Positions 36,018-45,232 of a DNA stretch of 64,000 nt are shown here, in pieces; within the stretch, counting starts at the first letter, position 1, and each line of letters starts with the position of its first letter. The notes beneath the pieces were generated by a model, which worked only from the letters and a program-made list of their open reading frames with translations, made no database searches and was not told the DNA's origin. The DNA comes from an uncultured Marinomonas sp. Lineage in GTDB: Bacteria > Pseudomonadota > Gammaproteobacteria > Pseudomonadales > Marinomonadaceae. The stretch spans positions 1 through 64,000 of the forward strand of contig CANLRQ010000008.1 in NCBI GenBank assembly GCA_947493575.1, read 5' to 3'. The translations under genes and the position numbers were made by a program.

Positions 36018-36548
36018 CTAGAGGTTAATCCCTAACTTTATTTCTTTCACTTCGCGTAGGTATTTAAATAGTTTTTTACGAGAAGTCGTTTTTTTTCCTT
36101 CAGATAGCTCTTTTATTGATTGTCTAACAAGTTGTCTGAAGTGTTGAATGTCAATATCAGGGTTTTCTTCTAGAAATTTTTGAACTTCAGCTGCACTGTT
36201 TTCGCCAATTAAAGCATCCCTTTCATGTTCTAAGGAGTGGAACAATTTATTATGGGCTGCTGATGAGCTATCAAATAAAGCAATCCTAGCGGCAATGGCT
36301 TCATGGTCTTCGGTGCGCATAATGCGGCCAATGTACTGCATATGCCTGCGCATGGCTTCTCTTTGTTTTATTCTTGTTGACTCTAAAAGAGCGGCGCGCA
36401 GTGTTTCTGACATTTCCACTTTTGATTGTTGTTGCTTACTTAAAGTGAGTAGTTTCGTGCCAATTACTTGTAAAGCCTCTACTTCTCTTTTGATTTGAGT
36501 TTTGCTTTTGTAGTTCTCGTCGTCTTCTAAATGTTCGAATTCTGTCAT
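36018..36548 (-). CDS. darP: Ribosome biogenesis factor DarP (YjgA, DUF615)
   Basis: A 176-residue, highly charged helical protein of the YjgA/DarP family, which associates with late 50S precursors. Seen are SKTQIKREVEALQVIGTKL, the repeated charged helices around MRRHMQYIGRIMRTED, and the C-terminal LFKYLREVKEIKLG. It is last in the yrbG-to-darP run, 6 bases after mgtE. Its usual neighbour pmbA is absent. Confidence 0.92.
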   Translation of the reverse strand: MTEFEHLEDDENYKSKTQIKREVEALQVIGTKLLTLSKQQQSKVEMSETLRAALLESTRIKQREAMRRHMQYIGRIMRTEDHEAIAARIALFDSSSAAHNKLFHSLEHERDALIGENSAAEVQKFLEENPDIDIQHFRQLVRQSIKELSEGKKTTSRKKLFKYLREVKEIKLGINL

Positions 36549-36554
36549 GTGAAC

Positions 36555-37907
36555 CTAAATAAGAAAGATGGTTGCTAATCCAAGAAAGGAAAGAAAGCCT
36601 ACTACATCGGTAACTGTAGTTAGGATTACACTTCCTGCGAGGGCCGGGTCAATGCCAAGGCGATTTAGTGCTATTGGTAAAAGTGTACCTGTCATAGCGG
36701 CAAACAAAAGATTAATGATGATTGCGCCAGCTATAATATAGGCTATCTGTAAGTTGTCAAACCAGAATGCGGTTAATACAGCGACAACTGTAGCCCAAAG
36801 TATGCCGTTTAGCACACCTACAATAATTTCTCTGTGTAATAACCAATGAGTATTGGTTGATCCTATTTGCCCTAAAGCAATCCCCCGTATAACAAGTGTT
36901 AATACTTGAGAGCCTGCAATGCCTCCCATGCTGGCAACAATTGGCATAAGTATAGCCAACGCAACCACTTGATCTAATGTTCCTTGAAATAGACCTATTA
37001 CATAAGAAGCAATGAATGCAGTGATGAGGTTAATGCCTAACCACACAGCCCTTCTTCTAGTGGTTTTCATTACAGGGGCAAAAGTGTCTTCATCATCTTC
37101 AAGGCCTGCCATACTTAACATTGAATGTTCGGCTTCATCACGTATGACGTCGACAACATCATCTATGGTTATTCGACCCAACAATTTGCCGTTTTTGTCA
37201 TCAATTACTGGGGCTGAAACTAAATCCAGTTTCTCGAATAGTTGGGCAACGTCACTTGATGATGTATCTGCTGTGATAATGGTTGTTTCTGTGTCCATTA
37301 TTTCACGAATAGTAGCATCTGTATCCGCCACAAGCAGTTTGGTTAACGGAAGTGTTCCTAAAAAGCGATCAGAGCGACTGACTACGAGTAAGTTGTCTGT
37401 CATGTCTGGAAGCTTGTCGTGTCGTCTTAGAAAGCGAAAAGCAATATCAACAGTAATATTAGGGCGAATAGTGATGGTGTCAGTATTCATTAAGCCACCA
37501 GCAGAATCTTCAGGGTAGCTTAATAGCGTTTCAACTCTTGATCTGTCTTGCTCTGACATGGAAGTCAGCACTTTTGTAACAATAGTTTCTGGTAAGTGCT
37601 GAAGAATGTCTGCTAGATCATCGGTTTCAAATTGTTCTGATACTGCGAGCAATTGTTTTGTATCCATTTTTTTAAAAAATGGGATACTAACGTCTTCTGT
37701 TAAGTACTGAAGAATTTCACCTTCATTTTTCTCATCAACTAAGTCCCAAAGGAGTTGCCTTTCTTTAGGGGGAGATGATTCTAGTAAACGAGCAACATCC
37801 TGGGCCGGAAGGGCGCCATTAAGTAAGTAGCGTATTTGAGATGTGGTGCCAGCTTCGAGGGAGTCTGTAACCGTTTTTAAGTGCTTTAAGGCTTCTTGCT
37901 TAGGCAT
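36555..37907 (-). CDS. mgtE: Magnesium transporter MgtE
   Basis: A 450-residue magnesium channel. The order is an N-terminal superhelical MgtE_N domain (about 20-130), a tandem CBS domain (about 135-260) and five membrane helices (about 285-450) with IMPIVASMGGIAGSQVLTL near residue 325 as pore segment. The cytosolic domains close the channel when magnesium is high. It follows ptsO by 25 bases, a position also seen in several marine relatives (recollection). Confidence 0.94.
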   Translation of the reverse strand: MPKQEALKHLKTVTDSLEAGTTSQIRYLLNGALPAQDVARLLESSPPKERQLLWDLVDEKNEGEILQYLTEDVSIPFFKKMDTKQLLAVSEQFETDDLADILQHLPETIVTKVLTSMSEQDRSRVETLLSYPEDSAGGLMNTDTITIRPNITVDIAFRFLRRHDKLPDMTDNLLVVSRSDRFLGTLPLTKLLVADTDATIREIMDTETTIITADTSSSDVAQLFEKLDLVSAPVIDDKNGKLLGRITIDDVVDVIRDEAEHSMLSMAGLEDDEDTFAPVMKTTRRRAVWLGINLITAFIASYVIGLFQGTLDQVVALAILMPIVASMGGIAGSQVLTLVIRGIALGQIGSTNTHWLLHREIIVGVLNGILWATVVAVLTAFWFDNLQIAYIIAGAIIINLLFAAMTGTLLPIALNRLGIDPALAGSVILTTVTDVVGFLSFLGLATIFLI

Positions 37908-37932
37908 ACTCGCTGTTTCTTAAGTCAATAAT

Positions 37933-38202
37933 CTATTCTTCTTCACCGAAGCGATTGTTAATAAGGTCAATGATTGCTGTCAGAGCGTTACTCTCGTCTT
38001 CACCGTTGGCCTTTATTGTAATTTCGGTCCCTTTACCTGCTGCTAACATCATCATTGCCATGATGCTTTTTCCATCAACATTGCGACCATCTTTTTCAAT
38101 AGTGATATCGCAACCGAATCGTGAGGTGGTTTCTACAAGCTTGCCTGCTGCTCGAGCATGCAAGCCTAGTTTATTAATGATGGTAATGGATTGCTCTTGC
38201 AT
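37933..38202 (-). CDS. ptsO: Phosphocarrier NPr of the nitrogen PTS
   Basis: An 89-residue HPr-like protein that passes phosphate from EI-Ntr to PtsN. The active-site His15 lies in KLGLHARAAGKLV and the second conserved site is Ser46 in DGKSIMAMM. Position right after ptsN marks it as NPr rather than sugar HPr. The gap to ptsN is 2 bases, leaving no room for rapZ. Confidence 0.93.
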   Translation of the reverse strand: MQEQSITIINKLGLHARAAGKLVETTSRFGCDITIEKDGRNVDGKSIMAMMMLAAGKGTEITIKANGEDESNALTAIIDLINNRFGEEE

Positions 38203-38204
38203 GA

Positions 38205-38660
38205 TTATCCCTGTAATAATTGTTTAAATGCGGTAAATAATAACTCATCGGTTTGAGCTTCTCTTAGTGAATTTAAACCATTTGGAGATTGAGCTAATTG
38301 CGCAATTTGTGCAAGTGTTGAAAGATGTGCATCACACTCATTTGGCGGAACAATGAGTGCAAAAATTAAGTCTATAGGCTTTCGGTCTATTGAATCGAAG
38401 TCAATAGGCTCTTCCAAAGACATTACTAAAATAGCGGCATGATTGGCAGATTCCAAGCGGCAGTGTGGGATTGCTATCCCTTCACCAATGCCAGTGCTGC
38501 CAAGCTTTTCTCTTGATAATAAACCACTATAAATGGCATTTTTATCGCAATGCAGCCTATCTGATACTGCGCTGGCTATATTTTCAAGAGCACGCTTTTT
38601 ACTGACTATATTTTGTTTTGCCAGAGTAAGTTCGGGCTTTAACATAGTGATAAGTGACAT
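38205..38660 (-). CDS. ptsN: PTS IIA-Ntr regulatory protein
   Basis: A 151-residue EIIA-Ntr, a regulator (not a sugar importer) that responds to nitrogen and potassium state. The phosphorylated His66 is in EGIAIPHCRLE. The family segments RALENIASAVSD and FALIVPPNECDAHL are also present. It lies 17 bases after rpoN, so the hpf gene found there in many relatives is missing. Confidence 0.94.
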   Translation of the reverse strand: MSLITMLKPELTLAKQNIVSKKRALENIASAVSDRLHCDKNAIYSGLLSREKLGSTGIGEGIAIPHCRLESANHAAILVMSLEEPIDFDSIDRKPIDLIFALIVPPNECDAHLSTLAQIAQLAQSPNGLNSLREAQTDELLFTAFKQLLQG

Positions 38661-38677
38661 GAGTCTTTAATCCAATA

Positions 38678-40159
38678 TTAAACTAATCGTTTTCTTTCAT
38701 TTGATGGAGGTATGTTCATAGCTTCTCGATATTTTGCAACAGTTCTTCTTGCTACATTTATCCCCTGTTCTTCTAAAACAGTAGCTAATTTATTGTCGCT
38801 TAATGGTTTTTTTGCAGGTTCATCCGCAATAAGTTTTTTTATCATTGCCCGAATTGCTGTGGATGAGCACTCACCACCTGATGCAGTATTTACATGGCTT
38901 GAGAAAAAGTATTTTAATTCAAATATCCCTTTAGGAGTATGCATATATTTCTGTGTCGTAACACGAGAAATGGTGGATTCATGCATGCCTACTTCTTCAG
39001 CAACGTCGTGTAAAACCATGGGTTTCATTGCTTCTTCGCCAAGTTCAAAAAAATCTATTTGTTTTTCGACAATGCAACTTGCGACTTTGAGTAATGTTTC
39101 GTTTCTGCTCTGGAGGCTTTTTATAAACCATTTTGCTTCTTGCAGTGAATTTTTGATATAAGTGGCATCTTCAGTATTTTTTAATGTGCTTGCCATCGTG
39201 GAATAGGTTTTATTAATTTTTACCGGTGGCAGGGCATCATTGTTTAATTCTACTTGCCAAGTGCCATTTTTCTTTTTCACTGAAACATCTGGAATGACGT
39301 AGTCGGTATCATCTACATCAATTAAGCTGCCTGGGCGTGGATTGAGCTGCTGAATGAGTGCAATCACTTCTTTTAAAGCGTCTTCTTTCAGCTTTGCTCG
39401 GCGGCACAGTTGAGTAAAATCGCGGTTACCTAAAAAGTGTAAATATTGATCGATAACTAAACGAGTGTTTTTGTATAAAGGATGGGATGAATATGCTTCT
39501 AGTTGTACTAGCAGGCACTCACGTAAGTCGACAGAGCATACGCCAATAGGGTCAAAGCGTTGTAGTCTGTGTTGAACCGCGAGGACTTCGTCTTCTTCTA
39601 GGTCTTCTAGGTGTTCTTGTAATGAAAGCCAAATTTCATTGACTGGCGTACTAAGGTAACCGTCTGGTTGAACACTTTCAATAAATGAGTAGGCAATTTC
39701 GAGATCACGATCTGACATTGTGGTGAGATTTAATTGCCAAATAAGGTGATCTTGAATGCTTTCTGAAGCAGAATTTCGGCTTTCAAAATCGAAATCACCT
39801 TCAAAGCTTTGAGAATCAGCAACAGCGGCAGAGCTTTGAAAGGTGTCTTCCCATGAACTGTCAATAGATAGCTCATCAGGAATGCTATCAGTCCATTCAG
39901 ATTCCAGTTTTGCTTCTTCTTGGTTTTGAGGGCTTGGCTCTTCTTGCTTCTTTTGTTCTGATTCTGAGTTCAGTTCGTTTGGAGTTGATTCTGAAGTATT
40001 TTGTTCATCATCAATTTCTAATAAGGGGTTTGATTCAAGAAACTCATGGATTTCTTGTTGTAAATCGATTGTAGAAAGTTGCAGCAAACGAATTGCTTGT
40101 TGCAACTGTGGGGTCATGGTCAGTTGCTGACCCATTTTCAACTGTAGAGACTGCTTCAT
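38678..40159 (-). CDS. rpoN: RNA polymerase sigma-54 factor
   Basis: A 493-residue sigma-54. Region I is the Gln/Leu-rich start (MKQSLQLKMGQQLTMTPQLQ), followed by an acidic region II (about 50-130), the core-binding domain, and the DNA-binding domain with the RpoN box ARRTVAKYRE (about residues 474-483). It directs transcription from -24/-12 promoters with activator help. A possible sigma-54 site is noted in the 15020-15406 region. Confidence 0.97.
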   Translation of the reverse strand: MKQSLQLKMGQQLTMTPQLQQAIRLLQLSTIDLQQEIHEFLESNPLLEIDDEQNTSESTPNELNSESEQKKQEEPSPQNQEEAKLESEWTDSIPDELSIDSSWEDTFQSSAAVADSQSFEGDFDFESRNSASESIQDHLIWQLNLTTMSDRDLEIAYSFIESVQPDGYLSTPVNEIWLSLQEHLEDLEEDEVLAVQHRLQRFDPIGVCSVDLRECLLVQLEAYSSHPLYKNTRLVIDQYLHFLGNRDFTQLCRRAKLKEDALKEVIALIQQLNPRPGSLIDVDDTDYVIPDVSVKKKNGTWQVELNNDALPPVKINKTYSTMASTLKNTEDATYIKNSLQEAKWFIKSLQSRNETLLKVASCIVEKQIDFFELGEEAMKPMVLHDVAEEVGMHESTISRVTTQKYMHTPKGIFELKYFFSSHVNTASGGECSSTAIRAMIKKLIADEPAKKPLSDNKLATVLEEQGINVARRTVAKYREAMNIPPSNERKRLV

Positions 40160-40233
40160 ATAGAAACGCTTTTTGTAAGATTTTGTTGGAACGAGTTATG
40201 CATAGTACTCCCTTTTTAGGGAAAGTTAAAAGG

Positions 40234-40959
40234 CTAAAGGCGGAAGTTCTCTCCTAAATAAACCTTTTTTACTTGTTCGTTATTAATAATAGTCTCTGCA
40301 CTTCCAGATGCAATAATATGTCCGTTACCGACTATGTAAGCTTTATCACAAATGTCTAATGTTTCTCTAACATTGTGATCTGTTATTAACACACCAATTC
40401 CGCTATTTTGTAGTTGTTTAATGATGGCTTTTATATCGCCTACGGAAATAGGGTCGACTCCAGCAAAAGGTTCATCTAGCAAAATAAATTTAGGGTTAGT
40501 GGCTAGTGCTCTGGCTATCTCGGCTCTTCTGCGCTCACCGCCTGATAGGGCCATGCCAAGGTTTTTTCTGATATGGGTAATATGAAACTCTTCTAGTAGT
40601 TTCTCTAACTCATCTTTACGTTGTGCTGTGTTTAGGTCTTTACGTGTTTCTAAAATAGAGTAAATGTTATTTTCTACGGACATTTTACGAAAGATAGAGG
40701 CTTCTTGTGGGAGATATCCTATGCCTTTTTGAGCTCGTGAATGCATCGCTAAGTGGGTGACAGGTTCTTCGTCTATCAAAATTTCACCCGCATCGTTTTT
40801 AACCATCCCTACAATCATGTAGAAACATGTTGTTTTGCCTGCACCATTTGGCCCTAGTAACCCAACGGCTTGTCCAGACTCGACTGCAATAGAGACGTCA
40901 ATTACAACAGGTCTTTTTTTGTAGCTTTTGGCTAAATTTTTAGCTTCTAATACTGCCAT
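40234..40959 (-). CDS. lptB: LPS export ABC ATPase LptB
   Basis: The 241-residue ATPase of the LptB2FG complex that extracts LPS from the inner membrane. Walker A is GPNGAGKTT (36-44), signature LSGGERRR and Walker [11 protein letters not shown]. It overlaps lptA by one base. LptF and LptG are not in the window. Confidence 0.96.
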   Translation of the reverse strand: MAVLEAKNLAKSYKKRPVVIDVSIAVESGQAVGLLGPNGAGKTTCFYMIVGMVKNDAGEILIDEEPVTHLAMHSRAQKGIGYLPQEASIFRKMSVENNIYSILETRKDLNTAQRKDELEKLLEEFHITHIRKNLGMALSGGERRRAEIARALATNPKFILLDEPFAGVDPISVGDIKAIIKQLQNSGIGVLITDHNVRETLDICDKAYIVGNGHIIASGSAETIINNEQVKKVYLGENFRL

Positions 40960-41486
40960 TATGGTGTTTCTTGTTTTTGTGAATCTTGTTTTTGCGGAAG
41001 TAATGTCATATTTACTCGGCCTGAATTATCTTTTCGAGCGGTAAAAGTCCCTTCTTCTATCATATATTGAATGAAGTCAGCTTTTATTTCGTCGCCTCTA
41101 AGTTTGACATAGCTTTGTCCGCTTAATTCTAATATGGCGTCAGCTGAATGATAAAGAATGCTGTCACCATGACTAACTACTTTGTTCCCATCTTCCATTT
41201 CTTGACTAAATTTTGCGGGAGCACCTGTTGCGTTCAGTTGATTAAACTGTTTTGTATCAAGGGTACTGGTAACTTTTAAATAATCGGCTTCGATCAGAAT
41301 AGAGCCTTGGTTGACGATCACGTTTCCTTCATAAATTGCGGTGCCTGTCTTTTGCTCAAAGTAAGCTTTATCTGCAGCAATCTTTAGTGGGCTTTGTAAA
41401 TCATTATCTAGAGCATAAGTTAAACTACTGGACGTTAAGATGGTGAGTGCGATCAGTTTGTTACTTAGTTGCTGTATATTGACCAT
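40959..41486 (-). CDS. lptA: LPS transport periplasmic protein LptA
   Basis: A 175-residue OstA-domain protein that links LptC to LptD as part of the periplasmic LPS bridge. It has a signal peptide (about residues 1-25, ending LTYA), followed by the beta-jellyroll segments [20 protein letters not shown] and [18 protein letters not shown]. It overlaps the end of lptC by 26 bases. Confidence 0.92.
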   Translation of the reverse strand: MVNIQQLSNKLIALTILTSSSLTYALDNDLQSPLKIAADKAYFEQKTGTAIYEGNVIVNQGSILIEADYLKVTSTLDTKQFNQLNATGAPAKFSQEMEDGNKVVSHGDSILYHSADAILELSGQSYVKLRGDEIKADFIQYMIEEGTFTARKDNSGRVNMTLLPQKQDSQKQETP

Positions 41487-42021
41487 TTACTTCTCCGCTT
41501 AATGAAATTGTTTCATCATTAATGTTTACTTTGATTGTGCTCGCTTGGGTAATGCCTTCTTCTGATTGCAATATTGAGTTCCCAGAAGCAAGGAAAATTT
41601 CTTCAGTTTCGTTATAAGTTATTTCATCAGAATTCAGGTATATGGTGTTGCCTGTTTTTCCCGTATGGGTGATAGTGCTGTTTTCTTTTAATAAAATGTC
41701 TTTTGTAGTTTCATTTATAAGGCCAAATTCGCTTTTTGCTATCCAATTTTGATCTTGTTTAAAACGAACCAAGTCTGGTTTCTTTAAGTGTGACTCATTT
41801 GCCTTTTTGTAGTGTTTTAGCTCTTTTGCATTAATTGACTCTACAGCCTGTCCGGTAGAGTCAAACGATGTGATTTTAACATCAATCAAAAAATAGTCAG
41901 GGACACTGTTAAGAGACGTTGCTTCAATTAAGGACTTTTTGGGTGTAAGTCCTATATAAAAAACGAAAGAAAGCAATAGTGTGCTACCTAGTAATAAGGA
42001 AAGGATACGCCATCTTTTCAT
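41461..42021 (-). CDS. lptC: LPS export protein LptC
   Basis: A 186-residue bitopic inner-membrane protein that passes LPS from LptB2FG to LptA. The N-terminal helix (about residues 5-24) is followed by a beta-jellyroll domain, with INAKELKHYKKANESHL and TKDILLKENSTITHTG as family-like parts. Its position directly upstream of lptA and lptB supports the name. The usual kdsC gene ahead of it is absent. Confidence 0.9.
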   Translation of the reverse strand: MKRWRILSLLLGSTLLLSFVFYIGLTPKKSLIEATSLNSVPDYFLIDVKITSFDSTGQAVESINAKELKHYKKANESHLKKPDLVRFKQDQNWIAKSEFGLINETTKDILLKENSTITHTGKTGNTIYLNSDEITYNETEEIFLASGNSILQSEEGITQASTIKVNINDETISLSGEVNGQYTATK

Positions 42022-42048
42022 TCTTTAACCTTTTTTGTAAATGGGTGA

Positions 42049-43011
42049 TTAGCCAACACTAGATAAATAAAGAAGATATAAATAACCTGCATATCCTGTA
42101 ACAAAAGGTACGCCAACCCATTTGGGAATGCTCGATTGTTTTTTATTATTAAAGAGAATGATTAGAAGGCAAAATAGGCTAGTTGTTGCAAGAACCCAGA
42201 TGTAATCGCGGTGTAAAACATTACTAGCAATAATTCCTGGTGCAAGAATCGCTGGTAAAGGTAGGACTGTTGCTAAGTTAAATAAGTTTGATCCTAAAAT
42301 ATTCCCAATAGCAATGTCGTGGTGACCTTTCTTTACGCTGGTTATTGATGCTGCCAGTTCTGGAAGGCTTGTTCCAATGGCAACAATAGTCAGTCCAATT
42401 AAAAGTTCGCTTACTCCAAAAAACTCTGCAATGCCAATAGCGCCCCAAACCAAAAGCTTAGAGCTGCCAATTAATGCTGCTAATCCGATAAGAGCTATTA
42501 ATAAGGATCTAGGGAGGCTGGTTGAATCTGCGTCAGGTAATTCTTCGCTGAGCTCTTCTTCAAGGTTTTCACTGCCTCTTAATAAGAGGGTTAACACAAC
42601 AACAAAAGCACTAATTAGAATGATGCCATCCATGAAGCTTAGATTCATGTCATATAGCACGGCTCCAACAAGTAGGGTAATAAACATTAAAAGAGGAACT
42701 TCTTTTGTAGCCAGACCTTTTTTAATGGGGATTGCACTAATGAACAATGTGGCTCCAAATACGAGTGCAATATTAGCAATATTTGACCCGAGCACATTAC
42801 CTATTGCTATTTCAGGTGAGCCATCAAGTGAAGCGATTGCAGAAACCACCATTTCAGGTGCCGACGTGCCTAGAGCCACAAGTGTTAAACCAATAATAAT
42901 AGGGCTAATATTCAGCTTTTCAGCAACTAGGGCCGAATGCTCAATAAACTTATCAGAACTAATAACAAGTATTATTAATCCTGATATCAGTGCTGCAATA
43001 AAAAGTAACAT
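42049..43011 (-). CDS. yrbG: Calcium/sodium antiporter (YrbG family)
   Basis: A 320-residue CaCA-family exchanger with about ten membrane helices in two inverted halves. Each half carries the alpha-repeat motif: LVALGTSAPEMVVSAIAS near residue 45 and VAIGTSLPELAASITSV near residue 215. It is the first gene of the leftward lpt-rpoN run and faces mlaF across about 170 bases. Confidence 0.93.
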   Translation of the reverse strand: MLLFIAALISGLIILVISSDKFIEHSALVAEKLNISPIIIGLTLVALGTSAPEMVVSAIASLDGSPEIAIGNVLGSNIANIALVFGATLFISAIPIKKGLATKEVPLLMFITLLVGAVLYDMNLSFMDGIILISAFVVVLTLLLRGSENLEEELSEELPDADSTSLPRSLLIALIGLAALIGSSKLLVWGAIGIAEFFGVSELLIGLTIVAIGTSLPELAASITSVKKGHHDIAIGNILGSNLFNLATVLPLPAILAPGIIASNVLHRDYIWVLATTSLFCLLIILFNNKKQSSIPKWVGVPFVTGYAGYLYLLYLSSVG

Positions 43012-43180
43012 TTATGGTTTAACTCTCATTTTTCGGAAGGAGTGTTATTTAATGAAGTTTATGAGTGAAATTCAAGACTTGACCTCGGTTTATCTCTAGA
43101 TAAATCCTTTCTATTTGCATTCTCTTTAATTAATGTCGATGGTAAGATCAATTTATAGTGTATTAAATAAGGAAAACCCT

Positions 43181-43984
43181 TTGTCAGAATACTACGTTGA
43201 TATTCAAGGGATGAATTTTTCTCGAGGTGATAGAGTCATTTATGATGATGTTTCTATTCGTATTCCAAAAGGAAAAATCACAGCAATAATGGGCCCAAGT
43301 GGTACAGGGAAAACAACGCTACTGCGTTTGATTGGTGGACAGTTGTACCCTTCAAAAGGTCATATTTTTGTTAATAATCAAGATGTGCCCCTTTTGTCTC
43401 GTTCTGATCTTTATCTTTTGCGTAAAAAAATGGGTATGTTATTTCAAAGTGGCGCTCTGTTTTCTGATATGAGTGTCTTTGAAAATGTGGCTTTTCCATT
43501 GCGAGAGCATACAAATTACAGTGAAGATATTGTTAGGGATATTGTGCTAATGAAGCTTGAAAGTGTCGGCCTAAGAGGGGCGGCACAGCTTATGCCTTCC
43601 GAATTGTCTGGTGGCATGGCGAGGCGTGCGGCATTAGCAAGAGCAATTGCACTTGATCCTGAGTTGGTATTATACGATGAACCTTTTACAGGGCAAGACC
43701 CGATATCAATGGGTGTAGTCGTTGAGCTGATTAAGCGTTTGAATGATTCAATAGGCTTAACTTCTGTTTTAGTTTCTCACGATGTTGGTGAGTCCTTATC
43801 TATTGCTGATTATGTCTACATCCTTTCAAATGCTAGTGTTATTGCTCATGGTACTCCAGATGAAATTCGCAACTCTGAAGACGAAAGAGTAATACAGTTC
43901 TTAGGAGGATTGCCCGATGGTCCGGTTCCGTTCCATTACCCTGCTAGCTCTTATGCAGATGACTTGGGTCTAAAAAAATCATGA
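43181..43984 (+). CDS. mlaF: Phospholipid transport ATPase MlaF
   Basis: ATPase of the MlaFEDB inner-membrane complex that keeps outer-membrane lipid asymmetry. Motifs: GPSGTGKTT (Walker A), LSGGMARRAALARA (signature) and LVLYDEPFTGQDP (Walker B). The start is uncertain. The longest frame begins with ATG at 43133, which has no ribosome site; the TTG at 43181 has AAGGA 7 bases upstream and gives 267 residues, close to E. coli MlaF, so I prefer it. It overlaps mlaE by 4 bases. Confidence 0.93.
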   Translation: MSEYYVDIQGMNFSRGDRVIYDDVSIRIPKGKITAIMGPSGTGKTTLLRLIGGQLYPSKGHIFVNNQDVPLLSRSDLYLLRKKMGMLFQSGALFSDMSVFENVAFPLREHTNYSEDIVRDIVLMKLESVGLRGAAQLMPSELSGGMARRAALARAIALDPELVLYDEPFTGQDPISMGVVVELIKRLNDSIGLTSVLVSHDVGESLSIADYVYILSNASVIAHGTPDEIRNSEDERVIQFLGGLPDGPVPFHYPASSYADDLGLKKS

Positions 43985-44763
43985 AACGTATATCAAAACT
44001 AGGTGGTTCTGTATTTGACTGGTTAGAAGCAGTTGGAAGAGCGGGGCTTTTATTGAGCCAATCTGTTTTTCATCTACCTCGTTCTATAGCCGGTGCTTTA
44101 TCTTTGTTAGGTAAGCAAATATATTCGGTTGGTTATCTATCTCTAATTATTGTTGTTGTATCTGGGTTGTTTATTGGTATGGTTTTATCCCTTCAAGGGT
44201 ATTCTATACTGGTGAAATTTGGCTCCGAGCAATCCGTTGGTCAGCTTGTGGCTTTAACTTTATTGAGAGAGCTTGGCCCCGTTGTTACTGCACTTCTTTT
44301 TGCCGGTAGAGCATGCTCTGCACTAACTGCTGAAATTGGTTTGATGAAAGCGACAGAGCAACTGTCAAGTTTAGAGATGATGGGAGTAGATCCTTATCGA
44401 CGCATTATTGCGCCACGATTTATTGCTGGATTAATTTGTTTGCCCATTTTAAGTGTTATCTTTTCGGCTGTTGGTATTATTGGTGGAGAGTTTGTGGCGG
44501 TTGACTGGTTGGGAATTCATGATGGAAGTTTCTGGAGCTTGATGCAGCAATCTGTGGTATTTGGAAATGATGTTGTAAATGGCATTATTAAATCTTTTTG
44601 TTTCGCGATAGCGGTCACTTGGATTGCTGTTTATCAAGGTTATGAATGTACGCCTACCTCTGAAGGTATTGGTAAAGCAACAACAACCACTGTTGTATTA
44701 GGTTCATTATCAGTTCTGGCGTTAGATTTTATTTTAACCGCTGCTATGTTTGGGGATTTTTAA
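43981..44763 (+). CDS. mlaE: Phospholipid transport permease MlaE
   Basis: A 260-residue MlaE-family permease, the membrane core of the Mla complex. About five helices are seen, with LTLLRELGPVVTALLFAGRACSALTAEIG here given by its ends RELGPVVTAL and AGRACSALTAEIG as the signature. Coupled to mlaF by overlap and followed one base later by mlaD. Confidence 0.95.
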   Translation: MKRISKLGGSVFDWLEAVGRAGLLLSQSVFHLPRSIAGALSLLGKQIYSVGYLSLIIVVVSGLFIGMVLSLQGYSILVKFGSEQSVGQLVALTLLRELGPVVTALLFAGRACSALTAEIGLMKATEQLSSLEMMGVDPYRRIIAPRFIAGLICLPILSVIFSAVGIIGGEFVAVDWLGIHDGSFWSLMQQSVVFGNDVVNGIIKSFCFAIAVTWIAVYQGYECTPTSEGIGKATTTTVVLGSLSVLALDFILTAAMFGDF

Positions 44764-44764
44764 T

Positions 44765-45232
44765 ATGAGAAACAAGCAAATTGAATTGCTCGTTGGTGTT
44801 TTTATTGTGTTTGGTTTTGCCGGACTGGCTTATTTAGCAATTCAAGTGAGTGGGCTAGCATTTGCAGATAAGCAAGACTCTTATCAGGTTGTTGCTAGGT
44901 TTGACGACATTGGAGGGTTAACGCCAAGAGCCAAAGTGGCTGTTGCTGGGGTAACCATTGGTAGTGTTGAAAGCATCACTTTTGATAAAGAGTTATATAT
45001 GGCATTGGTAACAATGAATATAGATCAAGATATAGATAACTTGCCTATTGACAGTACGGCTTCTATTTTAACCAGTGGCTTGCTAGGGGAGAAGTACATT
45101 GGTTTATCTATTGGTGCTGAAGACACATTTCTTGCATCAGGAGATGAGGTTTATGATACACAATCAGCTTTAGTATTAGAAAACTTAATCAGCCAATTTC
45201 TATTTAATTCAACTACTGGAGATGGTGAATAA
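44765..45232 (+). CDS. mlaD: Outer membrane lipid asymmetry protein MlaD
   Basis: MCE-domain protein of 155 residues that forms a hexameric ring in the periplasm. One N-terminal membrane helix (about residues 6-27) is followed by the MCE domain: YQVVARFDDIGGLTPRAKVA and LTSGLLGEKYIGLSIG. I place the start at the ATG at 44765, one base after the mlaE stop, with GGGGA upstream; a TTG at 44750 would extend it by five codons. It overlaps mlaC by one base. Confidence 0.94.
   Translation: MRNKQIELLVGVFIVFGFAGLAYLAIQVSGLAFADKQDSYQVVARFDDIGGLTPRAKVAVAGVTIGSVESITFDKELYMALVTMNIDQDIDNLPIDSTASILTSGLLGEKYIGLSIGAEDTFLASGDEVYDTQSALVLENLISQFLFNSTTGDGE

Noticed and set aside
37012..37518. 168-codon open frame opposite mgtE
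   Set aside because: Shadow of the MgtE gene; composition is Ser/Val-rich and lacks a start signal.
42377..43099. Long open frame of 240 codons opposite yrbG
   Set aside because: It is the complement of a clear antiporter gene with the expected hydrophobic pattern; the opposite frame has no family features.
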